DNA of 5,148 nucleotides from Chloroflexota bacterium (GCA_009838595.1 VXRI01000282.1:1-5148), one strand, 5' to 3'; shown: positions 1-5,030, counted from the stretch's first letter. Numbers and translations: made by a program. The notes: a model not told the origin generated them from the sequence alone.

Positions 1-1
1 G

Positions 2-622
2 CTGGGGCAATTCCCGGAGAACCTCGACGAGATGGTCGTTCCGTTGAGCGCGGCTAAGGCTGCCGTGCAACGCGCGCTGACGCCCGACGGCGAGATTGTC
101 GGCGCCTGCGAGGTCGCGCGCAAAGGACACGACCACACCGTCGTGATGCGGCGGCAAGGCGGCGTGGCGCGCATCGTGCGGCGCGTGCGCGGCTACGACA
201 CGATGGAAGTCGCGGGCATCCTGAAGGCATACTGCGATGCGCATGCGGTCGATGCGCTGGTCATCGACGACGCGGGCGTTGGCGGCGGCGTAACGGACAG
301 AGTGCGCGAAGTCGGGCTTGGCACGGCGCGCATCGAGCCGTTCAACGGTGGACGCTCCGCCAAGCGCGCCGACCGCTTCGCCAATCGCAACGCTGAAGTC
401 TGGTGGGCGATGCGCGAACACTACCTCGACGGCTTGCTGGACACCGAGAACGACGAAAACCTAATCGGGCAGGTCAGCAGCCGCGCGTACAGCCTCGACA
501 GCAAGGGACGCATACGGCTGCAAAGCAAGCGCGGTATTTCGGATTCGCCCGACGAAGCGGACGCGCTCGCGATGACATTCGCGCCACTGCAATCGCAGCT
601 GCAGATGAAGATATGGGTTTAA
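2..622 (+). CDS. terL: Phage terminase large subunit, C-terminal nuclease domain (5' partial)
   Basis: This is the C-terminal part of a large terminase, the motor that cuts concatemeric phage DNA and pumps it into proheads through the portal. The frame is open to the left edge (LGQFPENLDEMVVPLS before and around the ATG at 32), so that ATG is internal and the ATPase domain lies outside the window. LGQFP resembles the GEFP-type linker that precedes the nuclease domain. Seen in the RNase H-like fold, numbering from the ATG at 32: ACEVARKGHDHTVV (25-38) as the first acidic strand, VIDDAGVGGGV (77-87) with D79/D80, NRNAEVWW (118-125), and SPDEADALAMTF (172-183) with D174/D177. All are typical of this family. 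The first metal-binding position, usually Asp, reads Glu (E27). The portal gene follows, the usual phage order. Whether the nuclease is still active is unknown. Confidence 0.9.
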   Translation: MGQFPENLDEMVVPLSAAKAAVQRALTPDGEIVGACEVARKGHDHTVVMRRQGGVARIVRRVRGYDTMEVAGILKAYCDAHAVDALVIDDAGVGGGVTDRVREVGLGTARIEPFNGGRSAKRADRFANRNAEVWWAMREHYLDGLLDTENDENLIGQVSSRAYSLDSKGRIRLQSKRGISDSPDEADALAMTFAPLQSQLQMKIWV

Positions 623-659
623 TTTAACAAAGTAGATAGGATGGGATCGATTTGGGATG

Positions 660-665
660 AGGAGG
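660..665 (+). promoter_or_regulatory. Ribosome binding site that sets the portal start (AGGAGG)
   Basis: A perfect AGGAGG lies just inside the longest portal frame, three bases after its ATG at 657. Six bases (ATACAA) separate it from an in-frame GTG at 672, an ideal distance. The site cannot serve the ATG at 657, which lies upstream of it. Only a weak purine stretch (GGATGGGA, 639-646) precedes that ATG. The site therefore favours GTG 672 as the real start. Confidence 0.75.
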
Positions 666-671
666 ATACAA

Positions 672-1934
672 GTGGGCATTGTGAAGGACATGGGGCAGGG
701 CTTTAGGGCGCTTTCGGCGGTCATGCGGCGGCGGCATGTTGGGCGGCATGGCAGCGCGGGCGCAGCGGCGGACAACGTTGGTGGATATACGCATGGATTT
801 GGCGAGCTGATGGGCGGCGGTGGTTCGGACTGGGCGCAGACGGCGTTTGGCGAGTATTACCCGCGTTCGGCTATTGTGTATGCGGCGATCAAAGTGCGGC
901 AGGATGCCATCGCGCGGCTGCCGTTGCGCGTTATGCGGCGCTTGCCGGCATCGCGAACTCGCGGACCAGGCGACGACAGCGTGAATGCGAGAGCTGCCGG
1001 CGAGCCCGTCGGCGCGGAGCATCCTCTGCAGCGGTTGTTGGACTCGCCCAACCCTTTCTGGAGCCGCAGCGACCTGTGGCGCGCGACCGAAACATACCTG
1101 TCATTGTGGGGCGCTGCGTTCTGGGGATTGGAGCGCGACGAAAACGGCGGCATCGTGGAAATCTGGCCTCTTCGCCCAGACAAGATGCGCCTCATACCGG
1201 ACGAGCGCCGCTTCATCAAGGGCTTCGTGTATATGGGCGCGGGCGGTGCGCTCGTGCCGTATCTGCCGGAAGATGTGGTTTGGATGCGCTACTTCAACCC
1301 GCTCGACGAATACGCGGGGCTGTCGCCTATCGCGCCGCTGCGCCAGTCCGCCGATATGGGCATGGACGCCTTGCGAGCGAACCGCAAATTGCTGCAAAAC
1401 GACAGCACGCCGGGCATCATCATCGAGATGGAAGGCATACCCACGGACGCGGAAGTACGCGACTTCTACGCGCGCTGGGAATCGAGATTTCAGGGCGTCG
1501 AGAAGACACGCAGACCGGCGCTGCTTAGCCCCGGCATGAAGGCGAGCAATCTCGGTTTCAGCCCGCGCGATATGGAGTACATCGAAAGCCTGCGCTGGAG
1601 CCTTGAAGATGTTACGCGCGTGTTCGGCGTGCCGAAAGTGATGGTCGGCGATTTGGAAAACACGACATTCTCGAACTTCAGCACGGCGCGGCGGCTGTTC
1701 TGGGAAGACACCATTGCGGCGCAGCTCGAATTCTACCGCGAGGCGCTGCAGCAGCATCTACTGCCGCACTTCGGCGGCGACACGCTGACGGTGCAGTTCG
1801 ACCTGAGCGGCGTGGAAGCGCTGAAGGAGAGTGAAGAGAATAAGGCAAAGCGCCGCCGCATCTACGTGCAGGCAGGCATAATGACCATAGACGAAGTGCG
1901 CCGCGACATGAATCTGCCGCCGCTAGGGAGTTAG
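672..1934 (+). CDS. Phage portal protein, HK97 family
   Basis: The portal is the dodecameric ring at one vertex of the prohead through which the terminase drives DNA and to which the tail attaches. I chose GTG 672 (420 residues) because AGGAGG sits six bases before it; the longest frame begins at ATG 657 (425 residues). Family marks, numbered from GTG 672: SAIVYAAIKVRQDAIARLPL (66-85), the usual start of the conserved core; HPLQRLLDSPNP (117-128); WPLRPDKMRLI (165-175); FNPLDEYAGLSPIAPL (208-223); NDSTPGIIIE (243-252); FGVPKVMVGDLENTTFSN (318-335); and IMTIDEVRRDMNLPPLG at the end, the typical C-terminus. Length is normal and no frameshift is visible, so the gene looks intact. It follows terL by 49 bases, probably in the same transcript. 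The usual next genes, prohead protease and major capsid protein, are absent. Family assignment is firm; functionality in the present host is not known. Confidence 0.93.
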   Translation: MGIVKDMGQGFRALSAVMRRRHVGRHGSAGAAADNVGGYTHGFGELMGGGGSDWAQTAFGEYYPRSAIVYAAIKVRQDAIARLPLRVMRRLPASRTRGPGDDSVNARAAGEPVGAEHPLQRLLDSPNPFWSRSDLWRATETYLSLWGAAFWGLERDENGGIVEIWPLRPDKMRLIPDERRFIKGFVYMGAGGALVPYLPEDVVWMRYFNPLDEYAGLSPIAPLRQSADMGMDALRANRKLLQNDSTPGIIIEMEGIPTDAEVRDFYARWESRFQGVEKTRRPALLSPGMKASNLGFSPRDMEYIESLRWSLEDVTRVFGVPKVMVGDLENTTFSNFSTARRLFWEDTIAAQLEFYREALQQHLLPHFGGDTLTVQFDLSGVEALKESEENKAKRRRIYVQAGIMTIDEVRRDMNLPPLGS

Positions 1935-1935
1935 T

Positions 1936-1963
1936 CAGTATTTCAGTTTGTCAGTCGAGCAGT
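1936..1963 (+). repeat. Four-copy CAGT array, 8-base period
   Basis: CAGT begins at 1936, 1944, 1952 and 1960, exactly eight bases apart, with variable bases between (TATTT, TTTGT and TCGAG follow the CAG cores). The array begins one base after the portal stop codon. Its last copy overlaps the left arm of the stem-loop at 1961-2000. A similar array with a 7-base period follows pdxA on the other strand. The spacing is seen directly; its role is unknown. Confidence 0.6.
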
Positions 1964-2000
1964 CCCCTTCCCTTGCCCTCGCCGACTGGGAACGGGGACT
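1961..2000 (+). other. GC-rich stem-loop after the portal gene
   Basis: AGTCCCC (1961-1967) pairs with GGGGACT (1994-2000), and TTCCC (1968-1972) with GGGAA (1988-1992). One C (1993) is bulged and the loop is 15 bases. This 12-pair imperfect hairpin lies between the portal stop and the DUF167 gene. No T-run follows (AACGGAG comes next), so it is a poor intrinsic terminator. It could be a transcript-stabilising 3' structure, a dispersed palindromic repeat or a junction scar. Confidence 0.5.
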
Positions 2001-2029
2001 AACGGAGATTAACAGGACGGACGGGATAT

Positions 2030-2293
2030 ATGGATTTGGATATCCGCGTACAGCCCCGCGCAAGCCGCAACACAATCGAGATTGACAGCGAACGCATAAA
2101 GGTGCGCGTTACGGCAGCGCCGGAAGGCGGCAAGGCGAACGATGCGGTGGTGGCGCTGCTGGCAAAGCGCCTTCGAGTGCCTAAGAGCAGCGTCCGGATT
2201 GTGCGCGGGCATAAGTCGCGCGACAAGCGTATCCGAATTGAAGGCATATCAACTATGGATGCGCTAAGAGTCCTTCGGACGGAGCGCGGCTGA
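2030..2293 (+). CDS. yggU: DUF167 / YggU family protein
   Basis: A small soluble protein of 87 residues, close to the usual size of the family (about 90-100). The biochemical role of the family is not established. Diagnostic features are an early V-x-P-x-A (VQPRA, 7-11), the core KVRVTAAPEGGKANDAV (24-40), which matches the family's lkVrvtApPvdGkAN pattern, and IVRGHKSRDKRIRI (57-70), which matches the G-x-x-SR-x-K segment. The start has only modest ribosome-binding sequence (GGACGGACGGGA within 2015-2026). In many bacteria this gene lies directly after yggT on the same strand. Here yggT is nearby but on the opposite strand, and phage head genes lie immediately upstream. It is probably a host gene rather than part of the phage module. 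Confidence 0.9.
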   Translation: MDLDIRVQPRASRNTIEIDSERIKVRVTAAPEGGKANDAVVALLAKRLRVPKSSVRIVRGHKSRDKRIRIEGISTMDALRVLRTERG

Positions 2294-2344
2294 CTGTGTA
2301 TCATCAGACTAGCGATAAGCGCCGGAAGACAACAATGGATTGCA

Positions 2345-2548
2345 ATGAACACTGAAGCGCAACACAGAGAGCAGATTGACGCCGCCGAGGTTTGGCGCGC
2401 GATTGGACGGCTTGAAGGACAGCAAATGCAGACGAATGAAAGGTTAGACCGTATTGAGGCTAGGCTTGATCGTCTGTTCTATCTGATTCTTGGCATAGGC
2501 GGCGCAGCGATTGCGTCAATCTGGATAACCAATCTGTTCGGCGGCTAA
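2345..2548 (+). CDS. Small coiled-coil protein with C-terminal membrane anchor
   Basis: I do not recognise a named family. The 67-residue protein has a charged N-terminal half that should form a coiled coil (about 12-44; heptad-like AEVWRAIGRLEG and NERLDRIEARLDRLF). One hydrophobic membrane segment follows (about 44-64, LFYLILGIGGAAIASIWITNLF), with a very short tail. The N-terminus should face the cytoplasm if it is tail-anchored. The layout recalls the XhlA-type phage/lysis-associated family and other short coiled-coil/TM proteins, but similarity of layout alone does not prove it. Residues 31-62 align without gaps to residues 30-61 of the 61-residue protein at 3744-3929. It follows the DUF167 gene by 51 bases and is convergent with yggT, 17 bases away. 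Its own ribosome site is weak: GGAAG at 2324-2328 lies 16 bases upstream. Confidence 0.65.
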   Translation: MNTEAQHREQIDAAEVWRAIGRLEGQQMQTNERLDRIEARLDRLFYLILGIGGAAIASIWITNLFGG

Positions 2549-2565
2549 ATCCAAACTGCGCAAGC

Positions 2566-2820
2566 CTATAGCAGGCGCAATAGCACGCGCTGGACAATCA
2601 TCATTATGATTAGCGCGATCATTGGTGATAGGTCTAGCATGCCTATCGACGGCACCACGCGGCGTATTGGCGCGAGGATTGGCTCGGTTATGCCGTATAT
2701 GATAACCACAATCGGGTTGTCCGGCGATATGTTTATCCACGAGATTAGCACTCGCCCTAGTATCGCCGCCCAGAGCGCGAAAAACAGGATGTTGATGAAC
2801 TGCGCTAGATATGTGGACAT
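2566..2820 (-). CDS. yggT: YggT family integral membrane protein
   Basis: An 84-residue inner-membrane protein with two hydrophobic segments (about 8-28 and 64-82) joined by a conserved loop. That loop carries the family signature: GRVLISWI (22-29), NP (35-36), ITEPILAPIRRVVP (44-57), G60 and DLSP (63-66). YggT/YlmG proteins are single-domain here, as in Gram-positives; E. coli YggT has two copies. The molecular role is not settled; links to division, osmotic or thylakoid functions come from other organisms. The start codon follows the proC stop codon with no bases between. A purine stretch (GGGGAAG) inside the end of proC serves as its ribosome site, so expression is probably coupled to proC. 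The proC-yggT pairing is seen in many bacteria. Confidence 0.92.
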   Translation of the reverse strand: MSTYLAQFINILFFALWAAILGRVLISWINISPDNPIVVIIYGITEPILAPIRRVVPSIGMLDLSPMIALIIMMIVQRVLLRLL

Positions 2821-3627
2821 TTACTTCTTCCCCAACTCCTGCGACTTGTTGTAGGCAGCGATTACTCCATCCAGCACGGCGGCGCGGAAACCTTCGCTTT
2901 CCATCACGCGCAGCGCCGCTATCGTCGTGCCGCCTGGCGAGGTCACCATGTCCTTAAGTTCCGCCGGATGCTTGCCCGTCTCTTGCACTAGCTGCGTGCT
3001 GCCCAAGACGGTCTGCAACGCCAGCCGCCGCGCCATATCGCGCGCCATGCCCAGATACACGCCCGCGTCTATCAGCGCTTCGATGAACAGGAATACATAC
3101 GCGGGACCGCTCGCGCTGAGGGCGGTAGACATGTCTATCAGCTTTTCGTCCGGCACATAGACCTCGTCGCCGAGAGTGCGCAGGATGTCGCCCACGGCAT
3201 CGCGCATCGACTGCGACACCGCGCCGGTCGCCGTCCACACGCTCATTCCCGCGCCGATTTGTGCCGGTGTGTTGGGCATAATGCGTATCACGGCGTCTTG
3301 CCCATTCAGCCCGCCGAGCAGCGTGTCCATAGTCGCGCCTGCCACGATGGATGCAAGCGTCTGCGTCTCCGCCATAGCGTCACCGACCGATATGAGCACT
3401 TCGGACAGCGCCTGCGGCTTGACCGCAAGTATCACCAAATCCGCGCCGTCAATGGCGTCTGCGTTGGCGGCGAATGCCTTAATGCCATGCGTCTGCGTCA
3501 GGTAGTCGCGGCGCACGGCGATAGGCTCGCCCACGCCGATGTCCTGCGGTGGCGTCAGACCGGTAGCAAGCACACCGCCGATAATCGATTCCGCCATAAC
3601 GCCGCCGCCAATGAATGCTAATTTCAT
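2821..3627 (-). CDS. proC: Pyrroline-5-carboxylate reductase
   Basis: This enzyme catalyses the last step of proline synthesis, the reduction of L-1-pyrroline-5-carboxylate to L-proline with NAD(P)H in the cytoplasm. At 268 residues it is of normal length. Seen in order: the Rossmann dinucleotide-binding start FIGGGVMAESII (5-16); the AVKPQ motif (68-72) at the end of a Rossmann strand; RIMPNTPAQIG (115-125); LSASGPAYVFLFIEAL (170-185) in the helical dimerisation domain; and the family signature ELKDMVTSPGGTTIAAL (223-239), which contributes to the substrate site. No key motif is missing. It is the third gene of the leftward block (pdxA, small protein, proC, yggT). The 116-base gap upstream holds a 13-base direct repeat and no clear -35/-10 pair, so it may have its own promoter or be read from pdxA. 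Confidence 0.97.
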   Translation of the reverse strand: MKLAFIGGGVMAESIIGGVLATGLTPPQDIGVGEPIAVRRDYLTQTHGIKAFAANADAIDGADLVILAVKPQALSEVLISVGDAMAETQTLASIVAGATMDTLLGGLNGQDAVIRIMPNTPAQIGAGMSVWTATGAVSQSMRDAVGDILRTLGDEVYVPDEKLIDMSTALSASGPAYVFLFIEALIDAGVYLGMARDMARRLALQTVLGSTQLVQETGKHPAELKDMVTSPGGTTIAALRVMESEGFRAAVLDGVIAAYNKSQELGKK

Positions 3628-3648
3628 TTCAACGCCCCAAGGTATAAT

Positions 3649-3674
3649 CTAAATGGTTAGGCTAAATGGTTGGA
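3649..3674. repeat. 13-base tandem direct repeat upstream of proC
   Basis: CTAAATGGTTAGG (3649-3661) is followed directly by CTAAATGGTTGGA (3662-3674), 11 of 13 positions identical. On the proC sense strand this reads as two AACCATTTAG units. The nearer unit lies 21 bases before the proC start codon. A direct repeat of this period in a leader could be a paired regulator-binding site. No known regulator motif is recognised, and no convincing promoter overlaps it. Confidence 0.45.
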
Positions 3675-3743
3675 CAAGATACCCGCATAACCCTGTCCGT
3701 ATTCACAACGCTAACGGGAACTATCCCGTCGCTGAAAGTCGGT

Positions 3744-3929
3744 CTAGCCAATCCAGTTGCTGGCGATGATGGCAACGAGTATCGTTATCAGCAAGCCGAA
3801 TAGCCATCGCTGGTTGCTTTCCAGCCGGTCAAAACGCTTGTCAAACCGCGCTACCATATCGCGACGCCATTCCTGTTCGTTCTCAATTTTCTGTTCCAGT
3901 GATGATAGGCGTTGCTCATTGGTTGCCAT
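3744..3929 (-). CDS. Small coiled-coil protein with C-terminal membrane anchor
   Basis: No named family is recognised. The 61-residue protein is hydrophilic and coiled-coil-like over about 4-40 (NEQRLSSLEQKIENEQEW, then RFDKRFDRLESNQRW). A single membrane segment follows at about 43-60 (LFGLLITILVAIIASNWI), with almost no tail. The RLESNQRWLFG junction resembles XhlA-type and similar short phage/bacterial membrane proteins, but this is a resemblance only. Residues 30-61 align without gaps to 31-62 of the 67-residue protein at 2345-2548 with 14 identities, including AS-x-WI near the C-terminus. A ribosome site GGAAAG lies ten bases before the ATG. It sits 74 bases after pdxA and 116 before proC on the same strand. 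Third-position GC is lower than in its neighbours. Confidence 0.6.
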   Translation of the reverse strand: MATNEQRLSSLEQKIENEQEWRRDMVARFDKRFDRLESNQRWLFGLLITILVAIIASNWIG

Positions 3930-3956
3930 ATCCGCAAGTCTTTCCGTCTATATGCT

Positions 3957-3987
3957 GTTAGCAAACATCGCACTGAATACTGCTAAC
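3957..3987 (-). other. Stem-loop between pdxA and the small membrane-protein gene
   Basis: GTTAGCA (3957-3963) and TGCTAAC (3981-3987) form a perfect seven-pair inverted repeat with a 17-base loop. It lies 17 bases after the pdxA stop codon and overlaps the CAGT array. No T-run follows on the pdxA strand, so intrinsic termination is not supported. A 3' stabilising hairpin or dyad-symmetric binding site is possible. Confidence 0.4.
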
Positions 3988-3996
3988 TGAACACTG
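3972..3996 (-). repeat. Four-copy CAGT array, 7-base period, after pdxA
   Basis: On the pdxA sense strand CAGT occurs four times at exact seven-base steps (CAGTGTT, CAGTTAG, CAGTATT, CAGTGCG). In + coordinates the ACTG cores begin at 3972, 3979, 3986 and 3993. The first copy lies seven bases after the pdxA stop codon. The array resembles the 8-base-period CAGT array after the portal gene in core, copy number and position. Confidence 0.6.
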
Positions 3997-4003
3997 AGAA
4001 ATC

Positions 4004-5008
4004 TTAAGGCAGCTTGCTGTCGCTGGCGAGCGACACGGCTACGCGGATGGATTCTAGCATGCTTTCCGCGTCCGCGATGCCCTTGCCCGCGATGTCGAAC
4101 GCCGTGCCGTGGTCAACCGATGTGCGGATGAACGGTAGCCCTAGATTGACGCTGATGCTCTTGGCGAAGTCGTGCACCTTGATGGGGATATGCCCTTGGT
4201 CGTGGTACATCGCTAGCACGGCGTCGTAATTGCCGTCGATCGCCTGTGGGAAAACGCTGTCGGCAGGCACGGGGCCGGTGGCGTCGATACCCTCGGCGCG
4301 CGCCGCCTCCACAGCAGGCGTAATCTGCAATGCTTCTTCGTCGCCCAGCAAGCCGCCGTCGCTGGAATGCGGGTTGAGCGCCGCGACGCCGATGCGCGGT
4401 GTTGGGAAACCCCAGCGCTTGAAGCACTCGTCGGTGAGGCGCAGCTTGGCAAGCACGTTGTCCTTGGTAACATAGTCGCAAGCGATACGCAGCGAGCGGT
4501 GCGTGGTCAAATGCACGACGCGCAGCGTGTTCGCGGTGAGCATCGTGGCGACTTCCTTCGCGCCCGTCTGGCTCTGGAATATCTCCATATGCCCGATGTC
4601 GGTGTATCCGGCGAGGCTGCACGCTTCCTTATTGATGGGCGCGGTGGCGATGGCTTGTATTGCGCCGCCGCTGGCGAGTTCGCCCGCCCTGAGTATCCAC
4701 TCCACGGACGCCTTGCCCGCCGCCTCTGACAGTTTGCCGTACTCGATAGCGCCGTAGTCTAGGTTTTCCAAGTCCAGCACATCGATGTTCCCGTGCTCGC
4801 CGGCGACATTCTCGACCGAGTGCGCGACCCGCGCCGTGCCGGATGCCCCGATAAGCTCGAGAGCGGCATTCATCGCGGCAGCGCTGCCCACGACAAACGG
4901 CCGCGTTTTCTCATAGACCCATTCATCCTGCAGCGCCTTCGCGGTAACCTCCGCGCCAATCCCCGCCGCATCGCCCATAGTAATCGCCAGCAGTGGCCGT
5001 TCGCTCAT
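4004..5008 (-). CDS. pdxA: PdxA-family 4-phosphohydroxythreonine dehydrogenase (PdxA or PdxA2)
   Basis: PdxA oxidises 4-phosphohydroxy-L-threonine with NAD(P)+, giving after decarboxylation 3-amino-2-oxopropyl phosphate, a precursor of pyridoxal 5'-phosphate in the deoxyxylulose-phosphate route. PdxA2 relatives act on 4-phospho-D-threonate or -erythronate. At 334 residues the length is normal. Seen: ITMGDAAGIGAE (9-20), where the family usually has GDPAGIGPE; APINKE (123-128); GHMEIF (139-144), where GHTE is usual; VVHLTTH (164-170); LNPHSSDGGLLGDEE (211-225); GPVPADSVF (245-253); AMYHDQGHIPIKV (266-278); IRTSVDHGTAFDIAG (294-308). H170, H213 and H269 fit the three metal-binding histidines. 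A GAGGT site seven bases before the ATG supports the start. No D-threonate/erythronate kinase gene is in view, so PdxA versus PdxA2 stays open. It heads the leftward block. Confidence 0.9.
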   Translation of the reverse strand: MSERPLLAITMGDAAGIGAEVTAKALQDEWVYEKTRPFVVGSAAAMNAALELIGASGTARVAHSVENVAGEHGNIDVLDLENLDYGAIEYGKLSEAAGKASVEWILRAGELASGGAIQAIATAPINKEACSLAGYTDIGHMEIFQSQTGAKEVATMLTANTLRVVHLTTHRSLRIACDYVTKDNVLAKLRLTDECFKRWGFPTPRIGVAALNPHSSDGGLLGDEEALQITPAVEAARAEGIDATGPVPADSVFPQAIDGNYDAVLAMYHDQGHIPIKVHDFAKSISVNLGLPFIRTSVDHGTAFDIAGKGIADAESMLESIRVAVSLASDSKLP

Positions 5009-5015
5009 AAGAAGT

Positions 5016-5020
5016 ACCTC
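5016..5020 (-). promoter_or_regulatory. pdxA: Ribosome binding site of pdxA (GAGGT)
   Basis: On the minus strand GAGGT lies seven bases before the pdxA ATG at 5008, good spacing that supports that start over any later in-frame codon. Confidence 0.6.
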
Positions 5021-5030
5021 AAGGAATGAT

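Noticed and set aside
624..1022. A 132-residue minus-strand open frame spanning the terminase-portal gap
   Set aside because: It is antisense to the portal's start, has no ribosome site that I can support, and its low-complexity Arg/Pro/His-rich sequence looks like a shadow.
985..1539. A 184-residue + strand open frame in another phase
   Set aside because: It is a shifted-frame reading of the portal gene, rich in Arg, Ser and Cys, without recognisable motifs.
1101..1757. A 218-residue open frame on the minus strand
   Set aside because: It lies wholly antisense to the portal gene, which has clear family motifs. Its composition (Arg/Ala/His-rich) is typical of an antisense shadow in GC-rich DNA, and no family is recognised.
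657..1934. Gene transfer agent instead of prophage remnant
   Set aside because: Terminase plus portal alone does not separate the two, and the capsid and tail genes needed for a GTA cluster are not in the window.
2590..2646. Short inverted repeats AATCAT/ATGATT and GATAGG/CCTATC
   Set aside because: They fall inside the yggT coding region and are short enough to arise from codon use.
3643..3648. Perfect TATAAT on the + strand upstream of proC
   Set aside because: It points away from proC towards the antisense strand of other genes, no -35-like sequence lies at 16-18 bases (AATTTC region), and no + strand gene follows.
3714..3729. Hairpin ACGGGA-ACTA-TCCCGT after the 61-residue protein gene as a terminator
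   Set aside because: The stem is only six pairs and no T-run follows on the minus strand, so intrinsic termination is not supported. It might still be a weak structure.
4113..4622. A 169-residue minus-strand open frame inside pdxA
   Set aside because: It is an out-of-phase reading of pdxA, extremely Arg-rich. The pdxA frame holds all the expected motifs.
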